From the NCBI RefSeq assembly GCF_024266705.1, contig NZ_CP100756.1:1860001-1924000 (forward strand): a DNA stretch of 64,000 nucleotides. The letters run 5' to 3'. How positions within the stretch are numbered: the stretch's first letter is position 1; each line of letters starts with the position of its first letter. Source of the DNA: Natrinema gelatinilyticum. Lineage in GTDB: Archaea; Halobacteriota; Halobacteria; Halobacteriales; Natrialbaceae. Below, one piece after another: positions 45,559 to 54,393 of the stretch. The notes below the pieces were generated by a model. The model had not been told where the DNA came from and did no database searches. It worked only from the letters and a program-made list of their open reading frames with translations. The position numbers were made by a program, and so were the translations under genes.

Positions 45559-47052
45559 ATGTCTCCCATGTCAGATCGCGTGCGCCCGTGGGTTCCCTCG
45601 GTCGTCGCGGCGCTCGCTGCGGGACTCGCTGCCGTGGGAGGCTCGTACCTGTCCGTCGGCCGACGGCCCCCCTTCGTCGTGACGCCGATGGATCGAGTCG
45701 TCCTCGCGGTCAGCCCCGACGCGCTCGTGGCCTTCGCGATCACCGAACTCGGATCGCTCGGCCACCAGTTGGCATTTTTGACGGCCATCGCGCTGACGTG
45801 TGCCCTCCTCGGACTGGCGGCCCTGCCCGGCGTGCTGGCCTGTCAGGGTGGCAGGCCCGCCGTCGGCGTGGTCACTGGGGCGGTCCTTCCGGGCGCGGTC
45901 GCGTTCGGGCTGACCGGCTCGGCGGTATCGAGCGTCGGCACCGCCGCTGGTGCCGGACTCGTCGTGCTGGTAACGGCCGGGACGGCTGGACTCGGCGCCG
46001 GCGAGGACGCCTCCCGCGGCTCTCTCGGTCGGCGGCGCGTCCTCGGCGCGGTCGGGTCGGCAATCGGCCTGAGCGCGCTCGGGCTCTTCGTCCGTGGATC
46101 CGGCGAGGGATCCTCCCAGTCCGGCCTCGACATTCCCGAGGACGCCCGGCCTGAGGTTCGACAGTTGCTTACGCAGGCTAAAACCCGATCGCTCGCCGTC
46201 GACGGACTCGAGCCGTTGGTCAGTACGGACTTCTACGAGGTCGATATCAACAACGTCGACCCCAACGTCGATCGCGAGGAGTGGACGCTCTCTATCACGG
46301 GTGCCGTCGAGGAGGAGGCGGAGTACGACTTCGCGGACATCGAAGCGATGGACATCGAGGACCGGTTCGTTACGCTACGCTGCGTCGGCGATCAGCTCAA
46401 CGGCCGACAGATGGATACCGCCCTCTGGAGCGGCGTGCCCGTCGCAGCGCTCCTCGAGGCGGCGAACCCCAATGGCGACCGAGTCGTCCTGCATGGGGCC
46501 GACGAATACTACAACGAGTTCCCGCTCGAGGCGCTGCGGCCCGGGCTATTGGCCTACCGAATGAACGGTCGGCCGCTGCCGCGGGCACACGGTGCTCCAC
46601 TGCGCGCCCTCGTCCCGGGCCACTGGGGCGAGATCAACGTGAAGTGGCTCACCGAGATCGAGGTTCGCGACAAAGACACCAGGGGCTACTGGGAGTACCG
46701 TGGCTGGCACGGCACCGGTCCAGTCCACACCGTGGCTAAACTCTGGCAGGTCAACCATCTCGGAAGCGGCCGGCTCGAGGTAGCCGGTCACGCCTACGCC
46801 GGGACCAGGGCCATCGAGGCCGTCGAAATCTCGACCGACGGCGGCGACACCTGGGTCGAAGCCGAACTGTCCGACAGCCTCCCGGGTGAGGACGTCTGGC
46901 GGCAGTGGCGTTACGAATACGGGGCCGCCGGGACACACGAGGTGATCGTCCGAGCGCGCGACGGCAACGGGACCCTCCAGTCCCCCGACGAGGATGGCCC
47001 GAAGCCCGACGGTGCTACCGGCTGGGTTTCCGAAACTGTCGGACCGATGTGA
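45559..47052 (+). CDS. Membrane-anchored sulfite oxidase-family molybdoenzyme
   Basis: A 497-residue protein. Four to five hydrophobic helices cover residues about 10-170 (PWVPSVVAALAAGLAAVGG..., LGRRRVLGAVGSAIGLSAL). A sulfite-oxidase-fold molybdopterin domain follows, with the Mo-ligating C275 in FVTLRCVGDQLNG, GADEYYNEFPLE, GAPLRALVPGHWGEINVKWL and GYWEYRGWHG. It ends with a Mo-co dimerisation domain (VNHLGSGRLEVAGHAYAG, STDGGDTW). The domain should face outside. No heme domain is attached, so electrons go to an unidentified partner. TATA-like CTTTCATATC about 30 bases upstream supports the ATG. Confidence 0.88.
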   Translation: MSPMSDRVRPWVPSVVAALAAGLAAVGGSYLSVGRRPPFVVTPMDRVVLAVSPDALVAFAITELGSLGHQLAFLTAIALTCALLGLAALPGVLACQGGRPAVGVVTGAVLPGAVAFGLTGSAVSSVGTAAGAGLVVLVTAGTAGLGAGEDASRGSLGRRRVLGAVGSAIGLSALGLFVRGSGEGSSQSGLDIPEDARPEVRQLLTQAKTRSLAVDGLEPLVSTDFYEVDINNVDPNVDREEWTLSITGAVEEEAEYDFADIEAMDIEDRFVTLRCVGDQLNGRQMDTALWSGVPVAALLEAANPNGDRVVLHGADEYYNEFPLEALRPGLLAYRMNGRPLPRAHGAPLRALVPGHWGEINVKWLTEIEVRDKDTRGYWEYRGWHGTGPVHTVAKLWQVNHLGSGRLEVAGHAYAGTRAIEAVEISTDGGDTWVEAELSDSLPGEDVWRQWRYEYGAAGTHEVIVRARDGNGTLQSPDEDGPKPDGATGWVSETVGPM

Positions 47053-47196
47053 GAACGGTATCCCACCGAGGGTCCGTCATCCGCTCTGTCGCCTCCCCAT
47101 CGAACGCAATTTCCGGTTCCGGACGCGAGATTTGAGCGCTGTCCACCGAGATATATATCGTTGATTCATTTATTATATAAAAACTGAAAACAACTA

Positions 47197-47233
47197 TCGA
47201 AAACGTTTCGAAAAAACGTGATGTTTATATAGT
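47197..47233 (+). promoter_or_regulatory. Promoter of sugar ABC operon with upstream dyad
   Basis: A strong TATA box GTTTATATAG at about 47224-47233 predicts transcription start near 47257, giving a short leader before the ATG at 47276. Just upstream, TCGAAA-ACG-TTTCGA (47197-47211) is a perfect 6-bp dyad next to the BRE position, suited to an activator or repressor. The surrounding 47130-47235 is strongly AT-rich. Confidence 0.55.
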
Positions 47234-47275
47234 TGTAGCAGGATGCTAGCAGTGGACAATCGAGCTTGAGTACAG

Positions 47276-48688
47276 ATGACACGCGACACTATCAACAGGC
47301 GACGGGTGCTTTCGGGAGCTGGGACAGGAATCGCAGCAGCCGCGGCAGGCTGCTTGGGTGGCGGTGGGGGAAACAACAGTGATGCCGTCCACTTCATTAC
47401 GGACTACTACAACAGTACCTGGGAACAGTTGTGGGGCGAGTTGGAGTCGGAGTTCGTAGAGAACAATGACGTCGAGATGAACATCGAAGAAGGTGGGATG
47501 TCCGGTACCCAGGAGGGGCGTCTGGCCCAGTTGATCCAGTCGGGCAACCCGCCGGACGCGAACACGTCCACGTTCGATCAGGTGGCGGACATCTGGGCGA
47601 CTGACCAACTCAGCCCTGTCGACGACGTCGTCTCGTCTATCGAGGAAGTCAACGGGGAACTGAACGCCGGCGGTGCGTTCCTCGGCGGAGACAATATTTA
47701 TCAGGTTCCGCACGGCGTGTACGTGTCGAACTTCCAGTACCGGGCTGACGTGTACGAGGAACTCGGACTGTCGGAACCGGAGACGTTTCAGGATGTCCTC
47801 GACAACGCCAAGACCATCGACGAGTCGGACATGGACGTCCGCGGGTACGGGCTCGCGGGGATGCCGACCGGCAAGAGCCAGGACGAGTTCCAGGTCCTCT
47901 TAGCGAGCGCGGGCATCTCCGGGCTCGGGATCCGCTGGAAGGATCCGAGCGCGAAGGAGGAACTCGAGATCCACTTCCCCGAGGACGTGGTGACGACGGT
48001 GCTGCAGTTCATGAAGGACCTCGCACAGTACTCGCCCGACCCGACCAGCATCGGCTGGGCGGAGTCACTCGGCGGGTGGATTCAGGGCCAGTACGCCCAG
48101 CAGTACCACCTCAATGCCTGGCCGACTGGTCTCACGGCACTAACAGCCGAGGGCGAAGACAGCGACGCACTGCGCGGACTGGCCGAGGCCACCCAGGTCA
48201 TGGCGTATCCGACGTGGGGAGAGATCGACAAGAACGAGAACTGGCTGTCCGCCCCGGCGCCCGACGGGTACCACATCTTCGCGAACGGCGGAAACACGGA
48301 AGGAGCCAAGCAGTGGTTCGAGTGGCTCTACGCCGACAGCATGGAGAAAACGGTGCAGTTCTACGAGGCGGACCCGGGCCGGTTCTTGCCGACCTACTCC
48401 AACATAATTGACTCCGACGCGTTCCAGAACCAGGACATCATGAGCGCTCATCCCCACCTGCTCGAGAAGCTCCAGTACGTCCAGGACGAGATCTGGGGCA
48501 ACCACTACGGCAGCGTCGACGCGGCCAACATCTCTTCGCCCGTGGCGCTATACATGCAGCGTCAGTGGTTCTACGGCGAGATGGTCAACCGCGTCGTCAC
48601 CGATTCGATGAGCGTTCAGGAGGCGTACGACTGGGGTTACGGTGAACTCGAGAGCGCCTTCGCGGACGCTCAGGAACAGTTCGGATAA
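47276..48688 (+). CDS. Sugar ABC transporter substrate-binding lipoprotein (CUT1)
   Basis: A 470-residue family 1 solute-binding protein. It begins MTRDTINRRRVLSGAG, a Tat twin-arginine signal, and a lipobox AAAAAGCLGGGG places the lipidated Cys near residue 26, so it is anchored outside the membrane. A Gly/Asn linker follows, then the binding domain (FITDYYNSTWEQLWGE...). First gene of a four-gene operon with two permeases and an ATPase. CUT1 systems carry di- and oligosaccharides or glycerol phosphates; no sugar enzyme is nearby to narrow this. Confidence 0.93.
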   Translation: MTRDTINRRRVLSGAGTGIAAAAAGCLGGGGGNNSDAVHFITDYYNSTWEQLWGELESEFVENNDVEMNIEEGGMSGTQEGRLAQLIQSGNPPDANTSTFDQVADIWATDQLSPVDDVVSSIEEVNGELNAGGAFLGGDNIYQVPHGVYVSNFQYRADVYEELGLSEPETFQDVLDNAKTIDESDMDVRGYGLAGMPTGKSQDEFQVLLASAGISGLGIRWKDPSAKEELEIHFPEDVVTTVLQFMKDLAQYSPDPTSIGWAESLGGWIQGQYAQQYHLNAWPTGLTALTAEGEDSDALRGLAEATQVMAYPTWGEIDKNENWLSAPAPDGYHIFANGGNTEGAKQWFEWLYADSMEKTVQFYEADPGRFLPTYSNIIDSDAFQNQDIMSAHPHLLEKLQYVQDEIWGNHYGSVDAANISSPVALYMQRQWFYGEMVNRVVTDSMSVQEAYDWGYGELESAFADAQEQFG

Positions 48689-48750
48689 CCGAGCGTACAT
48701 TTATCAGTCTCTCGTCCAGGCGTTCGACACGAGAACGAATCGCGTGTGAG

Positions 48751-48821
48751 CAACCGTGAGATTAACATACATGGATATCGAGAATCGCGTACGTACAACC
48801 ATGAGATTAACAGACGCGGAT
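48751..48821. repeat. Two 26-bp direct repeats upstream of the permease gene
   Basis: Copies at 48751-48776 and 48796-48821 start CAACC and share TGAGATTAACA, matching at 22 of 26 bases with a 45-base period. A TATA-like CATTTATC at about 48698-48705 precedes them. They may be regulator sites or an intragenic promoter region that sets the ratio of binding protein to permease. Confidence 0.5.
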
Positions 48822-48838
48822 GCAGAGGAAACCTAAAC

Positions 48839-49792
48839 ATGGCCGGTGAAACTGGAGAATCGGTTCGACCAGGTAGGGAGTTCATCCCATGGGACGACCT
48901 GCCCGTGAGTCGAGAGACTATCGTCGGGGTGGGGACCGTCATTCCGGTCGTCGTCCTGTACGTACTCATCGCGTTGCTCCCGATCGCCTTCGCGTTCTGG
49001 GCATCGTTACACGACATTCACACGCTCAACCCCGTGTGGGAGTGGACCGGCGTCTCGAACTACTCGGCGGTCCTCGAACTCTCGCGGTTTTGGGGCTCGC
49101 TGTGGCGTGGGATCGTCTACATGGTCGGCAGCACGATCATTCAACTCGCCGTTGGCCTCTGGATGGCGCTCGTGCTCAACCGAATCACCTACGGTCAGAA
49201 GCTGCTGACCGCGGTGGTCTTTACGGCCTACCTGATCCCGACGATCATCGTCTCGCTAATCGCGCTTCGGGTGTTCGACCCGCAGGGAGGCGTGTTTCAG
49301 ATGATCGGCGCCGAGTGGTTCAGCCTGTGGGGGGGCGGTGAGGCACCGCTGGGGTCGCGGACGTGGGCCATGCCGCTTCTAATCCTGATCGGCACATGGA
49401 AGTTCTCCGTCTTCATCACCATCTTCACGCTCGCGCAGCTGCGCGCGATTCCCAATCGGTTCTACGAGGCGGCGAAGGTGTGCGGTGCGAACCGCTGGCA
49501 GATGTTCCGGGATATCACGCTACCGCGTCTCATGGGAATCATCCTGGTCGTCGTCCTGCTCCGGTCGGTCTTCATGTTCAACAAGTTCGACATCATCTGG
49601 CAGCTCACGCAGGGCGGGCCCGGTAACACGACGACGACGCTCCCCGTGTTGGCGTACAAGACCGTCTACACGGATCAGGCGTACGGGCTTGCAAACGCGA
49701 TTTCCGTCGTCATGTTCCTCTTCCTGCTCGTGGCGGCGATCGGCTACTTCCTGGTCTTCAATCCGAGCGAGGAGGTGGAAACGACAACATGA
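48839..49792 (+). CDS. Sugar ABC transporter permease (MalF type)
   Basis: A 317-residue inner membrane permease with about six helices. The EAA loop that docks the ATPase is EAAKVCGANRWQMFRDITLP (residues about 213-232). The start MAGETGESVRPG is chosen because upstream residues come from the direct-repeat spacer and are not permease-like. Its TGA overlaps the next ATG (ATGA), coupling it to the second permease. Confidence 0.92.
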   Translation: MAGETGESVRPGREFIPWDDLPVSRETIVGVGTVIPVVVLYVLIALLPIAFAFWASLHDIHTLNPVWEWTGVSNYSAVLELSRFWGSLWRGIVYMVGSTIIQLAVGLWMALVLNRITYGQKLLTAVVFTAYLIPTIIVSLIALRVFDPQGGVFQMIGAEWFSLWGGGEAPLGSRTWAMPLLILIGTWKFSVFITIFTLAQLRAIPNRFYEAAKVCGANRWQMFRDITLPRLMGIILVVVLLRSVFMFNKFDIIWQLTQGGPGNTTTTLPVLAYKTVYTDQAYGLANAISVVMFLFLLVAAIGYFLVFNPSEEVETTT

Positions 49793-50661
49793 GTCAGAGC
49801 GAACCCCCGGGAGGCGTGTTCGGCCTCTCATACGACCGCGAAACGAAGACCTTCGAGGCGCTAAAGCTCGTCAGCACCGCGATCATCGTCCTCGCCGGTG
49901 TCTGGCCGATCTACTGGATGACCCAGCTCGCACTCACCGAGTACAGTGTCGTCGAAGACAGGATCACCGTCTTCCCCACGCCCGACATATTCAGCCTCGG
50001 CAATTTCGCGATCCTGACGGATCCGAAGATATACACCTACATCTTCAACACGACTGTGGTGGCCATCGGCACCATCGTCACGGTCATCGTCGTCTCGCTC
50101 GTCGCCGGGTACGGTCTCGCACGGCTGGACTTCCCGCAGAAGGAGAACTTCGCGCGGATCCTCCTGATCGGGTACCTCTTCAGCCCCATCGTCATCGGCA
50201 TCCCGCTCTACCAGATCTGGCGGGCTATCGGACTACTCGGCACTCGCGTCGGGCTCATTATCGCACTGTCGGCCATCTCGATGCCCTTCGCAGTGTGGCT
50301 GATGTGGAAGTACATCATGACGATCCCGGAGGCCCACGAGGAGGCTGCGTGGGTCGACGGCGCATCGCGCTGGCGGGGCTTCCGCGACGTCGTCGTGCCC
50401 CAGTGCCGACCGGCGATCATCGCCGCGGCCCTGTTCGCCTTCGCGCTCGCCTGGAACGACTTCACGTTCGCACAGATTCTCCTGCCGTCGACCGAAACCA
50501 CGACGTTCGCCCCCGGCATCCTCCGGGAGATGAGCCAGTCGCAGTTCCTGCCGGACGGCTACCTCATGGCAGTTTCGTTGGCCATGACGCTGCCGCCGCT
50601 GCTGTTCGCCTACTTCATGCAGAGCTACCTGCTGAAGGGGTTCCAGGTCAGAGCGCTCTGA
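49789..50661 (+). CDS. Sugar ABC transporter permease (MalG type)
   Basis: A 290-residue permease, six helices, with the EAA loop EEAAWVDGASRWRGFRDVVVP. It ends in the typical MalG-type tail YLLKGFQVRAL. The ATGA overlap with the first permease and the 45-base gap to the ATPase gene confirm operon membership. It forms the heterodimeric channel with the upstream permease. Confidence 0.93.
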   Translation: MSQSEPPGGVFGLSYDRETKTFEALKLVSTAIIVLAGVWPIYWMTQLALTEYSVVEDRITVFPTPDIFSLGNFAILTDPKIYTYIFNTTVVAIGTIVTVIVVSLVAGYGLARLDFPQKENFARILLIGYLFSPIVIGIPLYQIWRAIGLLGTRVGLIIALSAISMPFAVWLMWKYIMTIPEAHEEAAWVDGASRWRGFRDVVVPQCRPAIIAAALFAFALAWNDFTFAQILLPSTETTTFAPGILREMSQSQFLPDGYLMAVSLAMTLPPLLFAYFMQSYLLKGFQVRAL

Positions 50662-50706
50662 AAACGCACAGAACTACGACTACATTCACGATCAACACAA
50701 CAATCC

Positions 50707-51792
50707 ATGCCAGACATCAAGATTCAGAACCTGACCAAAATATACGAGGAATCGGGCAACGACATCGTCGCAGTAGACGACGTAGACCTGACCATCGGCG
50801 ACGGCGAGTTCGTGACGTTGGTCGGGCCATCCGGCTGCGGCAAGACCACGACACTGCGGTGCGTCGCGGGGCTGAACAAACCGACGAGCGGCACGATCTA
50901 CTTCGGCGATCGGGACGTGACTGATAAACCGGTCCAGGAGCGCAACATCGCGTTGCTCTTCCAGGACATCGCGCTGTACCCGCACATGAGCGTCCAAGAG
51001 AACATGGCGTACGGCCTCAAAATCGCCGGGTTTTCGCGGGAAGAGCGCATCGCCCGCGTCGAGGAGGCCGCAGAGTTACTCCAGATCACGGATCAACTCG
51101 AGAAGATGCCCTCGGAACTCTCCGGCGGGCAACAACAGCGCGTCGCGCTCGGCCGGTCGCTCGTGCGCGACCCGGAAGTCTTCCTGTTCGACGAGCCGAT
51201 GTCGGACCTCGATGCCAAGCTCAAGGCCGAGCTGCGGCCGGTCATCGAGAAGGTGACCGACGAGATTGGCTGTCCAACGCTGTACGTGACCCACGATCAG
51301 GAGGAGGCGATGACCATGTCGGATCGCGTTGCAGTCATCAACGACGGCGAACTCGAGCAGGTCGCCCCGCCGAAGGAGATTTACGACGAACCGGACTCCA
51401 GGTTCGTCAGCCAGTTCATCGGCCAGCCGTCGACGCAATTCTTCGACGGCAACATCGGGACGGTCAACGGGACCGCCGAATTGGTCGTCGGCGACTACGA
51501 GTACGAGCTCGATCGCGCCGGTCTCGAGGGGTGGGACGGCGACGACGTCCACGTCGGCCTCCGGCCGCAGTACATCTCCGTCAGTGACGATACAGGTGCC
51601 GGCATCCCGGCGACGCACCTGCTAGACGAGCCCTTAGGCGATGCGACTCACAGCTTCTTCGAGACCGAGTTCGGTGAGGTCGTCGTCGTCACCGACCCGG
51701 ACTTCGAGGGCGGCGGCGAGGAGTACGGGCTCGTCTTCCAGGCCGACTACATTCAGCTATTCGACTCCAGTTCCGGCGTTCGGATCGCCTGA
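50707..51792 (+). CDS. Sugar ABC transporter ATPase (MalK/UgpC type)
   Basis: A 361-residue ATPase energising the sugar permease. Walker A is GPSGCGKTTTL, the Q-loop is near LLFQDIALYPHMS, the signature is LSGGQQQR, Walker B is VFLFDEPMSDLD and the switch His is in YVTHDQEEAMTM. C-terminal TOBE/MalK regulatory domain covers about residues 240-360. It may serve as a shared ATPase for other importers, as some haloarchaeal MalK-like proteins could. Last gene of the operon. Confidence 0.94.
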   Translation: MPDIKIQNLTKIYEESGNDIVAVDDVDLTIGDGEFVTLVGPSGCGKTTTLRCVAGLNKPTSGTIYFGDRDVTDKPVQERNIALLFQDIALYPHMSVQENMAYGLKIAGFSREERIARVEEAAELLQITDQLEKMPSELSGGQQQRVALGRSLVRDPEVFLFDEPMSDLDAKLKAELRPVIEKVTDEIGCPTLYVTHDQEEAMTMSDRVAVINDGELEQVAPPKEIYDEPDSRFVSQFIGQPSTQFFDGNIGTVNGTAELVVGDYEYELDRAGLEGWDGDDVHVGLRPQYISVSDDTGAGIPATHLLDEPLGDATHSFFETEFGEVVVVTDPDFEGGGEEYGLVFQADYIQLFDSSSGVRIA

Positions 51793-51808
51793 ATCCCCTC
51801 TCGGCCCG

Positions 51809-52384
51809 TCAGTTCTCGTCTTTTCCATCTGCCCGAGCGCCAGCACTCGTGTCCATGCCGGCCGAAACCGCGTCGTCGCGGTTCGTCGGCGCCCTCGAGC
51901 GAACGACGACCGTCCCAGCGACCACGTCGCCGAGGCGACGGCCATCCGTCGCGAGGGCCGATACGAAGCCGATCACGAGCGGCGGAACACCGAGTAGATC
52001 GACGTACAGAAAGAGGTTCCGCACGGCGCTGGCGCGGTAAGTACACGGGCGACCGTCCGCCATGACGACCAGCAGGCCGCGGTTGACCATCCCCGGCGTT
52101 CGACCGTAGCGCCACTCGAAGACGAACGAGTACGTCGCGTAAATCGGGAGGAGTACGATCAGTGAGAGGACGACGACGTACCCTCCGAGCGCCTCGTAGG
52201 TTCCGCCGAACACCTCGCTCAAAACGTAGACCAACGGGAATTCGATCAGGACGTAGCAGACGAACAGGTCGATCATCGCCGCACCGCCACGGGAAAGCAG
52301 AACGTCGAAATCACTCGCGGTCTCCAGTACCGGTGCTGGTTGCCTTCGACTCGGGAGAAACCCGTCTAACTTCCAGTCGATCAC
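51809..52384 (-). CDS. RDD-family membrane protein
   Basis: A 191-residue protein with the RDD motif set RGGAAMIDLF (Arg-Asp in helix 1) and DGRRLGDVVAGTVVV (Arg-Asp-Asp type end). Three to four helices cover residues about 30-150; the C-terminal tail is polar. RDD proteins are implicated in ion transport in some halophiles but function here is unknown. The start is a GTG; a TATA box GATATATAG on this strand at about 52412-52422 lies about 30 bases upstream. Confidence 0.85.
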   Translation of the reverse strand: MIDWKLDGFLPSRRQPAPVLETASDFDVLLSRGGAAMIDLFVCYVLIEFPLVYVLSEVFGGTYEALGGYVVVLSLIVLLPIYATYSFVFEWRYGRTPGMVNRGLLVVMADGRPCTYRASAVRNLFLYVDLLGVPPLVIGFVSALATDGRRLGDVVAGTVVVRSRAPTNRDDAVSAGMDTSAGARADGKDEN

Positions 52385-52479
52385 GGTGTCACCGCCCCGC
52401 TGTTCATATCGGGGCTATATATCAGGGCGTACAAAGTACCTCTCCCTCCCCCGCCGGCAGCAGTCGGCGACAACCACGG

Positions 52480-52761
52480 TCACTCCATGCTGACGTCCGT
52501 TCGAAGCGTCGCGAGGAAGTAGATCAGCAGGAAGAGGGTGATTCCGCCGAACACCTGTGCGTCGATCGACAGGTACCCGTCCATCCGGAGTAGCATGACG
52601 GTCGTTACCGCCAGCACGATGATGGAGCTAGCAGTCCGCCACCGTTCTCGTACTTTCTCGACGGTTATCGCCGCCGAGGACTTCTCCACCGCATCCGACG
52701 CCTCGCGGATTTTTTCCAGGCCGCCATCCTTCGATCCCCGCTGCATCGTGTCTCCGCTCAT
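52480..52761 (-). CDS. Small two-helix membrane protein, unknown function
   Basis: A 93-residue protein. Residues 1-42 are polar and helical (EKIREASDAVEKSSAAITVEK); two predicted transmembrane helices follow (about 45-61 and 69-86). A TATA-like ACTATTTACC about 28 bases upstream supports a leaderless start. I recognise no family. Confidence 0.62.
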   Translation of the reverse strand: MSGDTMQRGSKDGGLEKIREASDAVEKSSAAITVEKVRERWRTASSIIVLAVTTVMLLRMDGYLSIDAQVFGGITLFLLIYFLATLRTDVSME

Positions 52762-52902
52762 ATGTAACGGGTACTCATGTCCGGGGGTAAATAGTTATGG
52801 GTGCCAGAAACAGGCGTCGAAACCCGCCCGGACGGCGGTCGAGAGAACGCTCGTACTACGTTGCGATTTCGACCTCCTCGCGGGACGGGTACGGTCGAAG
52901 CA

Positions 52903-54153
52903 TTACTCCTCGAGCGCGTCGATCCGAAGGTCCTCGTCGAACTGCAGGGTGTTCTCGATTTCGGCCTCGTCGACGTCTTCGAAGGCCCAGCGAGCGATCG
53001 AGCGCCGGTGAACCTCGTCGGCCCCGTCGACGATGCGGAACGCGCGGACGGCCTCGTAGAAGTGCGCGATCGGCAGGTCCTTGCCGATCCCGTTGCCCCC
53101 ACAGCACTGCAAGGCGAGGTCGATGGTCTCGTTGGTGACGTTCGCGGTGAACATCTTCGACATCGCGACCTCAATGCGAGCGTCGCTGCGGTCGAGTTCG
53201 CGTGCGGCGTGACGGACCATCGTTCGCGCAGCGTGCAGGCGTGTCTCGGCGTCGGCGATGCGGTGGCGTAGCGCCTGCTTGTCCTCGAGTTTCGTGCCGA
53301 AGGCCTCACGCTCCTGCAGATAGGCCTTCGCGATGTCGAGCGAGCGCTCGGCCATCCCGGAGTAGCGCATGCAGTGGGTGAGTCGGCCACCGCCGAGTCG
53401 CAACTGGGCGATGCGGAACCCTTCCCCTTCTTCGCCGATCGTATTCTCGACGGGGACGCGGACGTTGTCGAACTTCACTTCGGCGTGGCCGCCCTCGCGG
53501 TCGGTGATCCCGTGGCCGCCGAGGTGAGGGATGTTTCGGACGACTTCGACGCCGTCAGCGTCTCGCGGTACCAGGATGATCGACGTCCCCTCGTACGGGT
53601 GGGCGTCCAGGTCGGTCCGAGCCATCAGCAGATAGAAGTCCGCGCCCAGCCCGTCAGAGGTCCACCACTTGTGTGCGTTGATAACCCACTCGTCGCCGTC
53701 CTTGACGGCGGTACTCTGGAGCATCTTGGGGTCGGATCCGGCACCGGCCCTGGGCTCGGTCATCGCGAAGGCCGAAGAAATCTCGCCCTGGACGAGCGGC
53801 CGAAGGTACTCCTCTCTCTGTTCTTCGGTCCCGGCGAACTCGAGCGTGTGCATGTTCCCCTCCTGTGGGGCGTTCGCTCGAATTGCGAGCGCACCGATGA
53901 GCGAACGGCCGACCTGTTCGAAGGATGGAAGCATGTCGCTGAAATCCAGTTCCTGGCCGCCGTACTCCTCGGGCACCTGCGGCGCGAACAGATCTCGCTC
54001 TTTGGACATGTCCCACATGTCCTTGATCTCGTCCATCGAGATGGTCTCGCCCGTGGCGAGCGCCTCGCGCTCCCGCGGGATGACGACTTCGTCCATGAAG
54101 TCCGCTACGCGACCTGCAACCTCCTTCGCTTTCTCGGAGTCGTGGTACTCCAT
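52903..54153 (-). CDS. Acyl-CoA dehydrogenase, ACAD10/11-like
   Basis: A 416-residue flavin dehydrogenase with SAFAMTEPRAGAGSDPKML and INAHKWWTSDGLGADFYLL for FAD/acyl-CoA binding. At the usual catalytic-Glu position it reads RIVDGADEVHRRSIARW: Asp replaces Glu, as in ACAD10/11-like enzymes. This suggests a different base or substrate, for example branched or hydroxylated acyl-CoA. The start MEYHDSEKAKE is preferred over MLYTIV because a palindrome (54159-54170) and a TATA-like element lie directly upstream. A thiolase lies 240 bases upstream on the same strand. Confidence 0.9.
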   Translation of the reverse strand: MEYHDSEKAKEVAGRVADFMDEVVIPREREALATGETISMDEIKDMWDMSKERDLFAPQVPEEYGGQELDFSDMLPSFEQVGRSLIGALAIRANAPQEGNMHTLEFAGTEEQREEYLRPLVQGEISSAFAMTEPRAGAGSDPKMLQSTAVKDGDEWVINAHKWWTSDGLGADFYLLMARTDLDAHPYEGTSIILVPRDADGVEVVRNIPHLGGHGITDREGGHAEVKFDNVRVPVENTIGEEGEGFRIAQLRLGGGRLTHCMRYSGMAERSLDIAKAYLQEREAFGTKLEDKQALRHRIADAETRLHAARTMVRHAARELDRSDARIEVAMSKMFTANVTNETIDLALQCCGGNGIGKDLPIAHFYEAVRAFRIVDGADEVHRRSIARWAFEDVDEAEIENTLQFDEDLRIDALEE

Positions 54154-54158
54154 ATCAC

Positions 54159-54188
54159 ATACGATCGTATACAGCATTGTAAAGCTAT
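54159..54188 (-). promoter_or_regulatory. Palindromic operator and TATA region of acyl-CoA dehydrogenase
   Basis: ATACGATCGTAT (54159-54170) is a perfect 12-bp palindrome six bases before the leaderless ATG at 54153. A TATA-like CTATAGCTTTAC (minus strand, about 54177-54188) lies about 30 bases upstream of the ATG. Confidence 0.6.
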
Positions 54189-54393
54189 AGGTAACAGATT
54201 TCGTAAATTGGCAACCGAGCGAGAAAAAGGACGACTCTCGGTCCGGCGGTCACGTCGCTATTCTCGGATGGCAGTTTCGAGCATCGCCCGTCGTCTCACC
54301 CTGAAAATTCTGAGCAGGAGTGACGACTGGATCGCTCCCGCCCATGGTGACCGACGTCCTCGAGTCGATCGGGCGTCGGTTCGCGTCAGTCGC

